NCBI RefSeq assembly: GCF_002161285.1
Contig: NZ_NFHH01000007.1
Span: 109,252-173,251 of the forward strand
Direction of reading: 5' to 3'
DNA length: 64,000 nucleotides
Source of the DNA: Blautia sp. An81
Lineage (GTDB): Bacteria; Bacillota; Clostridia; Lachnospirales; Lachnospiraceae
The notes below the pieces were generated by a model. It worked only from the letters and a program-made list of their open reading frames with translations. It did no database searches and was not told where the DNA came from. This document shows positions 31,376-40,745 of the stretch, piece after piece. Each line of letters opens with the position of its first letter. Position 1 is the stretch's first letter. Position numbers and translations under genes: made by a program.

Positions 31376-33018
31376 CAGTTATACCCCTTTACACTTCTGA
31401 AGGCCCCGATCAGATCTTCCCGTCCGTCAAAAACTCTGGCGTTAGTCAGATCGGCCAGTTCGTCTAACTGGCTCTCCTGAGCCTGGCCGAACATAATGGA
31501 AAATACAGGAACATCCATTTGCTCCTGCAGGTAAAAGTCCTGGAAATCTCCAAAATCCATATTTCCGTTAGACTTACCGTCCGTCATTAAAATTACTGCC
31601 GGCGTATACTGGGTAAGATCATAGTTTTCTCTCATCTCCCGCAAAGCCTCTATAGCCGGAAGATAAATATCTGTTCCGCCTCCTGGCCGCTCCTCCTCCA
31701 CAGCTTTATACAGGCTCGCCAGACTCTGAGGGGATGCATCTTTTGCTTCGTAAGTATGAATGACTCCATTATCAAAGGTGATCACAAGGTTCACATCTCG
31801 TTCCCCTGCCTGGAGGAAATTCTTTTCTGCATTCTCCTGGAGAAGCACTTGTGCCATGGCCTGTACCAGCTGATCATTGCCCTCACCTATCATGCTTCCT
31901 GAAAAATCCAGACAATAAACCGTAAGAGAGGGTTTTCTAAGCTTACTCTGATAAAGGTTCAATGCCTGGGTCAGCACTTCTGATGAAGGCATAGTAATGG
32001 TAGAAAGAATCCGCTCTGTATCGATCCCCCACTCTGACTTAAAGATATCTTTATTTTCTTCCTTTACCCCTGCATAGCCGGTACGTCTTCCGGTACGCTG
32101 GATTTCATTTTGTACGCTGTCAGAAAGCAGGTATTCCTGAACCTTCAGAAAAGCTTCCTCTTTCCCCTTTTCCCCGTGATCCACATAGCCTAAAGGAGAA
32201 TCCGCAATGCTCAGTCCGTCATAAGGGTATACCACATAAAGAGGCTCTTTTCCTTCCGATTCAAGTTTCTGATTGGTACTGATCACCAGGCACTCATAAT
32301 TGACCATGGCATCGTAATCCCCTTCCAGAAACATATCCATAAGCCATTCAGAGCTTCCCGAACTTCTCTCGATTCCAGAAAGAAGACGGGTCATATCCTG
32401 CTGAAGCTGAGAACTTTCCAAATCCGCCAAAGTAATGGCATCCTCTTTTCCCAGTAATGCATACAAAAAACCCACATACGCACTGGCTCCGGAATTGGAC
32501 TGGGTTGCACTGGTCATGCAAAAGGACATTTTCCCTTCCTGTATAGCAGCTAAAATGTCCTTTACAGAAACCTCCTGTCCCACAAATCCCAGTTCCTGTG
32601 CCAGGCTTTTTCTGATTCCGAAAACCACTGGTGTATTCGAGACCGATTCTGTGTGTTTTACCAGATGCTGCTGATCTCCCATAGAAATCCAAAGGCTGCT
32701 GGCCGGCCATACAGCATCGTATTCCTCTGCTCCGGCCTCCAGATCTCTCATAATATCTACCGATCCCTGATAGCTGATCTCAATATTTATCTTTGTTTCC
32801 TCCGCACACTTTTTCAGCACATTTTCCAATTCCCGGTTTTCTGAACCGGAAAGTATCCGGATGGTTTCTCCGGCTCCAAAAGAAGTAAAGCTCTGCTGTT
32901 TTGAAGGATCTCCCTGGGGCTGCCGGCTGCCGGATCCGGCACATCCTGACAGCAGAAGGAGAACTCCTGCCAAAAACAGCGAAAGTGCCGCTCTGCCTTT
33001 TCTTTTTCTTGCTTCCAT
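31375..33018 (-). CDS. Lipoprotein with binding-protein and von Willebrand factor A domains
   Basis: A 547-residue surface lipoprotein. The signal peptide ends in lipobox LSGC (Cys26). Residues about 45-335 resemble an ABC-type solute-binding domain. The C-terminal part is a von Willebrand factor A domain with a complete metal-ion-dependent adhesion site: DFSGS (from D371), Thr449 (GGGTD) and Asp480 (MTDGKS). The ATG at 33016-33018 follows GGGAGGA; an upstream start at 33057 would lie at the -10. It heads the operon with the XpaC-like and membrane-anchored proteins. I infer metal-dependent protein binding at the cell surface, possibly gated by a small ligand. Confidence 0.82.
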   Translation of the reverse strand: MEARKRKGRAALSLFLAGVLLLLSGCAGSGSRQPQGDPSKQQSFTSFGAGETIRILSGSENRELENVLKKCAEETKINIEISYQGSVDIMRDLEAGAEEYDAVWPASSLWISMGDQQHLVKHTESVSNTPVVFGIRKSLAQELGFVGQEVSVKDILAAIQEGKMSFCMTSATQSNSGASAYVGFLYALLGKEDAITLADLESSQLQQDMTRLLSGIERSSGSSEWLMDMFLEGDYDAMVNYECLVISTNQKLESEGKEPLYVVYPYDGLSIADSPLGYVDHGEKGKEEAFLKVQEYLLSDSVQNEIQRTGRRTGYAGVKEENKDIFKSEWGIDTERILSTITMPSSEVLTQALNLYQSKLRKPSLTVYCLDFSGSMIGEGNDQLVQAMAQVLLQENAEKNFLQAGERDVNLVITFDNGVIHTYEAKDASPQSLASLYKAVEEERPGGGTDIYLPAIEALREMRENYDLTQYTPAVILMTDGKSNGNMDFGDFQDFYLQEQMDVPVFSIMFGQAQESQLDELADLTNARVFDGREDLIGAFRSVKGYN

Positions 33019-33047
33019 ATGTTTCCTCCCTCTACCTTTTTTCTTTA

Positions 33048-33053
33048 AGTATA
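33048..33053 (-). promoter_or_regulatory. Extended -10 promoter of the VWA/XpaC operon
   Basis: Minus-strand TGCTATACT (extended -10; hexamer 33048-33053), about 30 bp before the start codon and just after the glgP terminator. No good -35 was found. Confidence 0.6.
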
Positions 33054-33098
33054 GCACAGGGATTTTCTTCCTTCGGTTAAAGCCTTGTGAAATGTATG

Positions 33099-33146
33099 TA
33101 AAAAGAGACTGTATCGCCCTTTTTTACAGGACAATACAGTCTCTTA
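33099..33146 (-). terminator. glgP terminator
   Basis: Minus-strand stem agagactgtat/atacagtctct (33104-33114 and 33134-33144), followed by TTTTT. Confidence 0.85.
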
Positions 33147-33176
33147 TAACGAGAAATCTTTCCCAAAATTTTCTTT

Positions 33177-35639
33177 TTATTTTCTGATGACAACCTTATC
33201 CAGGTGCCAGATTTCATCTACATACTGCTGGATCGTTCTGTCAGAGGAGAACTTGCCTGCACAGGCTGTATTCAGCAATGCCATCTTTGCCCATCTTGCT
33301 TCATCTCTGTAGGCCTTTTCCACTTCTTCCTGAGCTTTGGCGTAAGACTTAAAGTCTGCCAGGATAAAGTAAGTATCTGCTCTGTCGCTGCTGTTGGTAT
33401 TCAGCAGAGAATCATAGATATCCCTGAACAGATTGAAGTCTCCATGAGAATAAGTTCCATTGATCAGCTGCATCAGCACGTTCCGGATATCCGGGTCGTT
33501 GTTAAAATACTGCATTGGATCATAGCCGCCGTTGTTTTCATAATTGATAACTTCATCGGCAGACAATCCGAAGATAAAGGCATTTTCTGCTCCTACTTCT
33601 TCTACGATCTCCACATTGGCACCGTCCATGGTTCCCAGTGTCGGGGCCCCGTTTAACATGAACTTCATATTACCAGTTCCGGAAGCTTCTTTACTTGCTG
33701 TAGAAATCTGCTCGGAAACATCTGCTGCCGCAAAGATCATCTCTGCGTTGGATACACGGTAGTTTTCAATAAATACCACTTTCAGCTTTCCGTTAATGGA
33801 AGGATCGTTGTTTACCACATCAGCCACTGCGTTGATCAGCTTAATGGTCAGTTTTGCTCTCTTATATCCTGCAGCTGCCTTAGCTCCGAAAATAAAGGTT
33901 CTCGGATAGAAGTCCATTTCAGGATGTTCTTTGATCTTGTTATACAGATACATTACATGAAGAATATTCATCAGCTGACGTTTGTACTCGTGAAGTCTCT
34001 TTACCTGTACGTCGAAAATAGAATTCGGATCTACTTCGATTCCATTGTGCTCCAGAATATATTTTGCCAGACGCACCTTATTCTGATATTTAATGTTCAT
34101 GAACTCCTGCTGAGCTCTCTTGTCATCTGCATAAACTTTCAGCTTAGACAGTTCCGGCAGATTTGTGATCCAGCCGTCCCCAATGTGGTCAGTGATCCAG
34201 GATGCCAGCAGCGGGTTAGCATGAAGGAGGAAACGTCTCTGTGTGATACCATTTGTCTTGTTATTGAATTTTTCCGGGTACATCTCATAGAAATCTCTCA
34301 GCTCCTGTTTTTTCAGGATCTCTGTGTGCAGCTGAGCCACACCGTTTACAGAATAGCCGCCGGCGATAGCCAGATGAGCCATCTTCACCTGTCCGTCATA
34401 GATAATGGCCATCTTGCGGATCTTTTCCTGATTTCCGGGATATTTTGCCTTGATCTCCTCAATAAATCTCCGGTTGATCTCTTCAATGATCTGGTAAATA
34501 CGAGGAAGCAGTTTAGAGAACAGCTCAATAGGCCATTTTTCCAAAGCTTCTGCCATAATGGTATGGTTTGTATATGCACAGGTATGGGTAGTGATGTCCC
34601 ATGCCTCATCCCAGGACAGGTTCTCCTCATCAACCAGGATACGCATCAGTTCGGCCACTGTCATGGTAGGATGGGTATCGTTTAACTGGAAGGTCACTTT
34701 CTTAGGCAGATCATGAAGATTGCTGTGGGCCTTCTTAAACTTAGCGATAGCCGCCTGGATACTTGCGGAAATGAAGAAGTACTGCTGTTTCAGACGCAGC
34801 TCTTTTCCTGCATAGTGGTTATCATTTGGATACAGCACTTCCACAATGTTCTTAGCCAGGTTTTCCTGTTCTACGGCTTTGTGATATTCTCCCTTGTCAA
34901 AAAGATCAAGACGGAAGTCTGTAATAGGCTCCGCATCCCAGATACGAAGGGTATTTACGATTTTATTATTATATCCCACAATAGGCATATCATAAGGAAC
35001 TGCCAGAACAGACTGATATCCTTTCTGCACAAAATGAGTTCTTCCAGTTGCATAGTCGTATTCTACGTCTACATAACCGCCGAATTTTACTTCTTTTGCG
35101 TATTCCGGACGGCGCAGTTCAAAGGGGTATCCGTTTTTCAGCCAGTTATCAGGAACCTCTACCTGGTAACCATCTTCAATTTTCTGTTTGAACAGACCAT
35201 AATGATAGCGGATACCGCAGCCATAAGCACAGTAGCCCAGAGTTGCCAGAGAGTCCAGGAAACAAGCGGCCAGACGTCCCAGTCCGCCGTTTCCAAGAGC
35301 CGGGTCCGGTTCCTGGTCTTCTATTACATTTAAGTCAAATCCTAATTCGTCTAAAGCTTCTTTTACCTCGTCATATGCGCACAGGTTGATCAGGTTATTT
35401 CCCAGCGCACGTCCCATAAGGAATTCCATGGATAAGTAGTAAACAATCTTCGGGTCGTCCTTCTCGTACTGTTTCTGTGTCAGCAGCCAGTTATCAATAA
35501 TTACGTCCTTCACAGCAAGAGATACTGCCTGAAAAATCTGCTCCTGAGTGGCCTCTTCAATGGTCTTTCTGTAGAGCATTTTTACGTTTTCTTTAACGCT
35601 TTTCTTGAATTCCTCTTTCTTAAATTGATTGTCTAACAT
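33177..35639 (-). CDS. glgP: Glycogen/alpha-glucan phosphorylase
   Basis: Phosphorolyses alpha-1,4-glucans to glucose-1-phosphate in the cytoplasm. The 820-residue length and full conservation fit the GT35 family: N-terminal YYLSMEFLMGRALGNNL, catalytic region EDQEPDPALGNGGLGRLAACFLDS and the pyridoxal-phosphate lysine in EASGTGNMK (K659). The ATG follows AAGGAGGAAA. Only 55 bp separate it from the ileS terminator, with no clear promoter, so expression may depend partly on read-through from ileS. No other glycogen genes are nearby. Confidence 0.97.
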   Translation of the reverse strand: MLDNQFKKEEFKKSVKENVKMLYRKTIEEATQEQIFQAVSLAVKDVIIDNWLLTQKQYEKDDPKIVYYLSMEFLMGRALGNNLINLCAYDEVKEALDELGFDLNVIEDQEPDPALGNGGLGRLAACFLDSLATLGYCAYGCGIRYHYGLFKQKIEDGYQVEVPDNWLKNGYPFELRRPEYAKEVKFGGYVDVEYDYATGRTHFVQKGYQSVLAVPYDMPIVGYNNKIVNTLRIWDAEPITDFRLDLFDKGEYHKAVEQENLAKNIVEVLYPNDNHYAGKELRLKQQYFFISASIQAAIAKFKKAHSNLHDLPKKVTFQLNDTHPTMTVAELMRILVDEENLSWDEAWDITTHTCAYTNHTIMAEALEKWPIELFSKLLPRIYQIIEEINRRFIEEIKAKYPGNQEKIRKMAIIYDGQVKMAHLAIAGGYSVNGVAQLHTEILKKQELRDFYEMYPEKFNNKTNGITQRRFLLHANPLLASWITDHIGDGWITNLPELSKLKVYADDKRAQQEFMNIKYQNKVRLAKYILEHNGIEVDPNSIFDVQVKRLHEYKRQLMNILHVMYLYNKIKEHPEMDFYPRTFIFGAKAAAGYKRAKLTIKLINAVADVVNNDPSINGKLKVVFIENYRVSNAEMIFAAADVSEQISTASKEASGTGNMKFMLNGAPTLGTMDGANVEIVEEVGAENAFIFGLSADEVINYENNGGYDPMQYFNNDPDIRNVLMQLINGTYSHGDFNLFRDIYDSLLNTNSSDRADTYFILADFKSYAKAQEEVEKAYRDEARWAKMALLNTACAGKFSSDRTIQQYVDEIWHLDKVVIRK

Positions 35640-35694
35640 TCCCTTTCCTCCTTCAGAATGATGAAGGCAAATACTGCTAACCTTCTTTTTTGCA

Positions 35695-35755
35695 GGAAAA
35701 AGGCTGCCGCATAGCAGAACCAGAGCTATTGAATTCCCCGCGACAGCCCTTTTTC
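35695..35755 (-). terminator. ileS terminator
   Basis: Minus-strand stem aaaaagg(g)ctgtcgc/gcggcagcctttttc (arms about 35740-35755 and 35697-35710) with a bulged G, ending in TTTTTCC. Confidence 0.75.
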
Positions 35756-38700
35756 CTATGAAAGTTTCTCAACGCCTAATTTCACGTTTTCTGAATTTAT
35801 TTTCCAGTCTTTTGCATAACCGCTCATCTGACCGTATACAACTTCTTCAGCCAGAACCTCAGATTTGATCTGGGCTTCATGGACACGGAAGATTCCTTCG
35901 ATCACCTGATTATCTTCCAGAGAAACCCGGATCTTATCGGTAACCTCAAAGCCGGCTTCCTTACGCATGGTCTGGATCTTGCTGATGATCTCACGGACAA
36001 ATCCCTCCTCGATCAGTTCGGGAGTCAGATTTGTATCCAGCACTACAGTAATATCATTGTCTGATTCAGAGACATAGCCCTCTGTCTGTGCCATATCAAT
36101 GAGCAGGTCACTGTCTAATAATACTATTTCCTGTCCATTTATGTCAAGTTTTAGCTGTCCATTTGCCTTTAATTCGTCCATAGCCTGGTTTCCGTCCAGT
36201 TCAGACAGGGCCTTCTTTATGCCGCCCAGGAACTTTCCGTACTTAGGTCCTACAGTCTTTAACTGAGGCTTAAAGGTATAGGTGGTAAAGTCTCTTACAT
36301 CCTCAGTAAATGTCATTTCCTTCACATTCAGCTCGTCTTCAATGATTTCTTTATAGAAGTCTTCCAGTGTGAAAGGCGCTTTTACGAACATCTTTCCGAT
36401 AGGCTGGCGATTCTTGATATTTGCTGCATTTCTGCATGCCCGGCCCATGACTACCACCTTCAGCAGGTTGTCCATGTTCTCTTCCAGAGTCTTGTCGATC
36501 CACTCTTCCTTCACTTCAGGGAAATTGCACAGGTGGATACTCTCAGGCGCATCTTTGTCAACGCTTCTCACCAGATTCTGATAAATTTCTTCTGTCATAA
36601 ATGGAACCATAGGAGCTGCAGCCTTACAGATGGTAACCAGAGCAGTGTAAAGAGTCATATATGCATTGATCTTATCCTGTTCCATTCCTTTGGCCCAGAA
36701 ACGCTCACGGCTTCTTCTTACATACCAGTTGCTCATATCATCTACAAATTCCTGAAGAGCTCTGGCTGTTTCCGGGATCTTATAGGCATTTAAATCCTCA
36801 TCTACTGCTTTTACCACTGAATTCAGCTTGGACAGAAGCCATTTGTCCATTACAGGCAGTTTCTCATAATCCAAGGTATATTTTGTAGCGTCAAATTCAT
36901 CGATATTTGCATACAGCACGAAGAAAGCATAGGTATTCCACAGAGTTCCCATGAACTTTCTCTGTCCTTCCTGTACGGCTTTTCCATGGAAACGGTTAGG
37001 CAGCCATGGAGCGCTGTTTACATAGAAATACCAGCGGATAGCGTCTGCTCCGTATGTTTCCAGGGCCTCAAAAGGATCTACTGCATTTCCCTTAGACTTA
37101 GACATCTTCTGTCCGTTCTCATCCTGAACGTGTCCCAGAACGATAACATTTTTATAAGGAGCTTTATTAAACAAAATAGTAGATTCTGCCAGCAGAGAGT
37201 AGAACCATCCTCTTGTCTGGTCTACAGCCTCGGAGATAAAATCTGCCGGGAACTGCTGCTCAAACAGCTCTTTATTTTCAAAAGGATAATGGTGCTGTGC
37301 AAAAGGCATAGCCCCTGAGTCAAACCAGCAGTCGATGACTTCCGGTACTCTGTGCATAGTCTTGCCGCATTTTGGGCATTTCATGGTAATCTCATCGATA
37401 TATGGACGATGAAGCTCCACAGTCTTGGCATTCTCGTCGCCGCTTCTCTCAAAAAGTTCCTGACGGCTGCCGATGGATTCCATATGGCCGCACTCGCATT
37501 CCCATACGTTGAGAGGTGTTCCCCAGTAACGGTTTCTGCTGATTCCCCAGTCCTGAACATTTTCCAGCCAGTCGCCGAAGCGGCCTTTTCCGATACTCTC
37601 CGGGATCCAGTTGATGGTGTTGTTATTCCGGATCAGGTCCTCTTTGACTGCAGTCATCTTGATAAACCAGGATTCTCTAGCATAGTAGATAAGCGGTGTG
37701 TCACATCTCCAGCAGTGAGGATAGCTGTGCTCAAATTTCGGCGCTGAGAAGAGCAGACCTCTTTCCTCCAGGTCTTTCAGCACTTCCGGATCTGCCTTTT
37801 TGCAGAAAGTTCCGGCCCAGGGGGTTTCTGCTGTCATTTCACCTTTTTCGTCTACCAGCTGCAGCACAGGAAGGTCATATTTCTTTCCAACTTTATTATC
37901 GTCTTCACCGAAAGCCGGAGCAATATGAACTACACCGGTACCGTCGGTAAGAGTTACATAAGTATCGCATACTACATAATAGGCTTTTTTGTTTAATTCT
38001 TTGAAGTTATACAAAGGCTCATACTCTTTGTATTCCAGATCTGTTCCCTTATAAGTTTCCAGAACTTCATAGGCCGGCGTTCCCTCTTCTCTTTCCAGAG
38101 AGCCCAGAACGGTATCCAGAAGGGCAGTTGCCATATAGTAAGTATATCCGTCTGCAGCCTTAACCTTTGCATATTCCTCATCAGGGTTTACGCAGAGGGC
38201 AACGTTAGAGGGCAGAGTCCATGGAGTTGTGGTCCATGCCAGGATATAAGCCTCCTCTCCCTTTACCTTAAAGCGGGCAATGGCGGAGCGTTCTTTCACA
38301 TCTTTATATCCCTGTGCCACTTCCTGTGCAGACAGAGGGGTACCGCAGCGAGGACAGTAAGGCACGATCTTATGGCCTTTATATAAAAGTCCCTTGTTCC
38401 AGATTTCTTTCAGGGCCCACCATTCGGATTCGATATAATCGTCATGGTAGGTTACATAAGGATTATCCATATCCGCCCAGAAACCAACAGTGGAAGAAAA
38501 ATCTTCCCACATGCCTTTGTATTTCCAGACGCTTTCCTTACACTGGTCGATAAAAGGGATCAGGCCATATTCTTCTATCTGTTCTTTGCCGTCCAGTCCC
38601 AGCTTTTTCTCCACTTCCAGCTCTACCGGCAGTCCGTGGGTATCCCATCCGGCCTTTCTGGGAACCATATAGCCTTTCATGGCCCGGTATCTGGGGATCA

Positions 38701-38899
38701 TATCCTTGATAACGCGGGTAAGCACATGGCCAATATGAGGTTTTCCATTGGCGGTAGGCGGTCCGTCATAGAAGGTATAGGTAGGACCTTCTTTACGGTT
38801 TTCCATACTCTTTTTGAAAATGTCATTGTCTTTCCAGAACTTTTCTACTTCTTTCTCCCGTTCTACAAAGTTGAGGTCTGTAGTAACTTTCTGATACAT
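35756..38899 (-). CDS. ileS: Isoleucyl-tRNA synthetase
   Basis: Charges tRNA-Ile. The protein is 1047 residues, with the class I signature PHIGH (HIGH at 55-58), the KMSKS loop (QKMSKSKGNAVDPFE, about residue 600) and the CP1 editing domain (WTTTPWTLPSN). The ATG at 38897-38899 follows AAGGAGAA; a TTG six codons earlier would put that site inside the gene. The sequence resembles the eukaryote-like, mupirocin-tolerant long type as much as the standard type; this was not resolved. Expression is controlled by the T-box leader upstream. Confidence 0.98.
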   Translation of the reverse strand: MYQKVTTDLNFVEREKEVEKFWKDNDIFKKSMENRKEGPTYTFYDGPPTANGKPHIGHVLTRVIKDMIPRYRAMKGYMVPRKAGWDTHGLPVELEVEKKLGLDGKEQIEEYGLIPFIDQCKESVWKYKGMWEDFSSTVGFWADMDNPYVTYHDDYIESEWWALKEIWNKGLLYKGHKIVPYCPRCGTPLSAQEVAQGYKDVKERSAIARFKVKGEEAYILAWTTTPWTLPSNVALCVNPDEEYAKVKAADGYTYYMATALLDTVLGSLEREEGTPAYEVLETYKGTDLEYKEYEPLYNFKELNKKAYYVVCDTYVTLTDGTGVVHIAPAFGEDDNKVGKKYDLPVLQLVDEKGEMTAETPWAGTFCKKADPEVLKDLEERGLLFSAPKFEHSYPHCWRCDTPLIYYARESWFIKMTAVKEDLIRNNNTINWIPESIGKGRFGDWLENVQDWGISRNRYWGTPLNVWECECGHMESIGSRQELFERSGDENAKTVELHRPYIDEITMKCPKCGKTMHRVPEVIDCWFDSGAMPFAQHHYPFENKELFEQQFPADFISEAVDQTRGWFYSLLAESTILFNKAPYKNVIVLGHVQDENGQKMSKSKGNAVDPFEALETYGADAIRWYFYVNSAPWLPNRFHGKAVQEGQRKFMGTLWNTYAFFVLYANIDEFDATKYTLDYEKLPVMDKWLLSKLNSVVKAVDEDLNAYKIPETARALQEFVDDMSNWYVRRSRERFWAKGMEQDKINAYMTLYTALVTICKAAAPMVPFMTEEIYQNLVRSVDKDAPESIHLCNFPEVKEEWIDKTLEENMDNLLKVVVMGRACRNAANIKNRQPIGKMFVKAPFTLEDFYKEIIEDELNVKEMTFTEDVRDFTTYTFKPQLKTVGPKYGKFLGGIKKALSELDGNQAMDELKANGQLKLDINGQEIVLLDSDLLIDMAQTEGYVSESDNDITVVLDTNLTPELIEEGFVREIISKIQTMRKEAGFEVTDKIRVSLEDNQVIEGIFRVHEAQIKSEVLAEEVVYGQMSGYAKDWKINSENVKLGVEKLS

Positions 38900-38971
38900 A
38901 GCTTTTCTCCTTTCCAAAATTCAAAATATTTTACAAAGGCGTTTCTATTCTTTCCTTTTGAACCGGAAATA

Positions 38972-39012
38972 TATAGAAAAGGCTTCCGTCCTGTAACAGG
39001 ACGAAAGCCTTA
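38972..39012 (-). terminator. T-box-controlled terminator before ileS
   Basis: 15-bp stem with one mismatch (arms 38997-39011 and 38979-38993, loop tta) followed by TTCTAT on the minus strand, between the T-box sequence and the ileS start. Confidence 0.85.
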
Positions 39013-39228
39013 TTGCGCTGTCGTTATACCACCTCTTACATCATACGAAGCATACGCCTTTATATGTGTCCCCGGTAACGTGGGGAAACCGGCCTCTCCT
39101 ACTTAATTCAGATGGCAACTCCGGAGTGATTTTCTTTGGCCCCTACTCGTACCGGGATTCCACCCTCCCCGGCTCTCTGGAACTTTGGACTGGTCAAATA
39201 CTGTCTCCATCTCTGTTTTTGTCAAGTA
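38972..39228 (-). ncRNA. T-box riboswitch of ileS
   Basis: The minus-strand leader has stem I features (AGAGAGCCGGGG..., CACTCCGGAGT), the T-box sequence AGAGGTGGTATAACGACAG (about 39018-39036) and a terminator just downstream. Uncharged tRNA-Ile pairs with the specifier codon and with the T-box to block termination. The likely specifier is ATT in CTGAATTAAGTAGG, which codes for Ile. The specifier choice is inferred from the family layout. Confidence 0.88.
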
Positions 39229-39235
39229 CGGAATT

Positions 39236-39265
39236 ATTATACTGAGTCTTTTGACCGGTTGTCAA
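39236..39265 (-). promoter_or_regulatory. ileS promoter
   Basis: TTGACA (39260-39265), 18-bp spacer, TATAAT (39236-39241) on the minus strand. The leader is about 330 nt. Confidence 0.88.
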
Positions 39266-39512
39266 GGGGTTTTGAAAAGAACGACAGTGATTAGCCATCT
39301 CATCTGCAAATGGCTGGACAGAGATAAAAAACACAGGTAACCAGCCTATGGCTTAAGCCACCATAAAAACGGCAGAGAAAACCCCGGAGGTTGCGTCTCC
39401 GGGGTTTTCGTCGGTGTCCAACATGGATACCTCATATCTCTTAGCCTATCGGCATTATAGCATATGTGTTTTCTATTTGCAATATGCAGATGATCCTCTT
39501 TTTACAGCTCCT
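39266..39512. other. Intergenic region with a bidirectional terminator
   Basis: This gap between the ileS promoter and the accessory module holds a 12-bp perfect stem aaaaccccggag/ctccggggtttt (39378-39408). It would terminate the minus-strand Lgt-like operon before the ileS promoter. A weaker hairpin with agccat/atggct arms lies at about 39293-39314. No ORF with a ribosome binding site was found. Confidence 0.6.
39378..39408 (-). terminator. Terminator after the Lgt/zinc-ribbon gene
   Basis: Perfect 12-bp stem with a 7-nt loop, T-rich on both sides (TTTTC). Confidence 0.85.
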
Positions 39513-40742
39513 TCAAATCTGTTTTATTCCGCATTTTGTACAAAAAACTGCGTCTGTCGAAATTTCACACCCGCAATTAATGCATGGTTTAGTCTCTATT
39601 TTTTGTATATCACTGTTACTGTCTTCTGGTTGAGAGATTTTAGTACCGCACCCTGAGCAAAATAATGTACCATCATTTAGAGCTTGCCCACACACCGGAC
39701 AAGTTTTTATATTCTCAATAGTACTGATAGATTTATGAAGTTCCTCTATCCTTTGGCTGCTCTTTGTGATCATTTCAATTAATTCCTGTAATTCAGGAAG
39801 CGCTTCCCTTCCCTTTAAATCATAGTATTCTCTTCCCAAATTCGTATAATAACTATCCCTTTTCTTCTGCTCATCTAAAATTTGTGCTTTCAACCCTGTA
39901 ATGTCTGCTATGCCTTTAGCTTTCTGTACCATTGTGTGGCTTGTCGCAGTTATTTTCTTCCCAATGTTATCAAATACTTCCATATTTTCCCCTTCATGCT
40001 TTTTATGTTCTGAAAATTTTCTTTTCATACCAATGCCAATTTCTGCTGCTATAATAATAATTGATATCATTTGAGCAGGAGAAATTCCTTTCAAAATATA
40101 CCCTCTATCATCACCGCGAAAAAACTCAACAATAAATCTGGCAGCAGCATATAGTAAGAGATATACCTCAAACTTCTTTTTAACTTTAACAGTAACCGCC
40201 AAAATCACAATTAAAAATGCCACTTCAAATAATTGTGTGGGATAACATTTCATTCCATAATGATATATTCCATGCTCTGGATTATCTGGAAAATACAGGC
40301 CGATGATACTATTGGTAGATTTTCCATAGCAACATCCACCAAGAAAACATCCCATTCTCCCACAGATATGAAATACTATAAATGGAACTGTTAAAATGGA
40401 GAGCCACTCCTCCACTGTATGATTTGTGTTTTCCTTGGTTATTACTATAGAAAAAATCAGACTTATTACTGCGCCTAAAAGTCCTCCATAAAATGTTATT
40501 CCAGAAAATTGTATTCCTCCATTTTCTCTCCATTTAAACAGTGCGTCAAAGATTGCGGCACTCATATATCCTATCATCCCACAAAATACTAATTTAGGGA
40601 AAATATAGTTTTCTTCATATACGCCCCAACTTTCCTTCATTAATTTTTTATGGACTAAAAGGAACATAAACGTTATCCCACATATAATCATTATTGCAAA
40701 TGTAGAAATTTTTCCAAAACCAAAATCAATATATGGTATCAT
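39513..40742 (-). CDS. Lgt-like protein fused to coiled coil and double zinc ribbon
   Basis: A 409-residue fusion. Residues 1-240 form a polytopic membrane domain like prolipoprotein diacylglyceryl transferase. It has HICGRMGCFLGGCCYG (125-140), in which the usual Asn residues of the Lgt signature are replaced by Cys/Gly, and RFIVEFFRGDDRG (202-214). Residues 254-345 are a soluble coiled-coil segment. Two zinc ribbons follow (C348/C351/C362/C365 and C387/C390/C401/C404). Within the gene an ATG (39981-39983, residue 254) is preceded by GAAGGGGA, so a separate 156-residue product could be made. Likely a divergent Lgt paralogue; the zinc part resembles stand-alone clostridial zinc-ribbon proteins. 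Confidence 0.78.
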   Translation of the reverse strand: MIPYIDFGFGKISTFAIMIICGITFMFLLVHKKLMKESWGVYEENYIFPKLVFCGMIGYMSAAIFDALFKWRENGGIQFSGITFYGGLLGAVISLIFSIVITKENTNHTVEEWLSILTVPFIVFHICGRMGCFLGGCCYGKSTNSIIGLYFPDNPEHGIYHYGMKCYPTQLFEVAFLIVILAVTVKVKKKFEVYLLLYAAARFIVEFFRGDDRGYILKGISPAQMISIIIIAAEIGIGMKRKFSEHKKHEGENMEVFDNIGKKITATSHTMVQKAKGIADITGLKAQILDEQKKRDSYYTNLGREYYDLKGREALPELQELIEMITKSSQRIEELHKSISTIENIKTCPVCGQALNDGTLFCSGCGTKISQPEDSNSDIQKIETKPCINCGCEISTDAVFCTKCGIKQI

Positions 40743-40745
40743 CTT

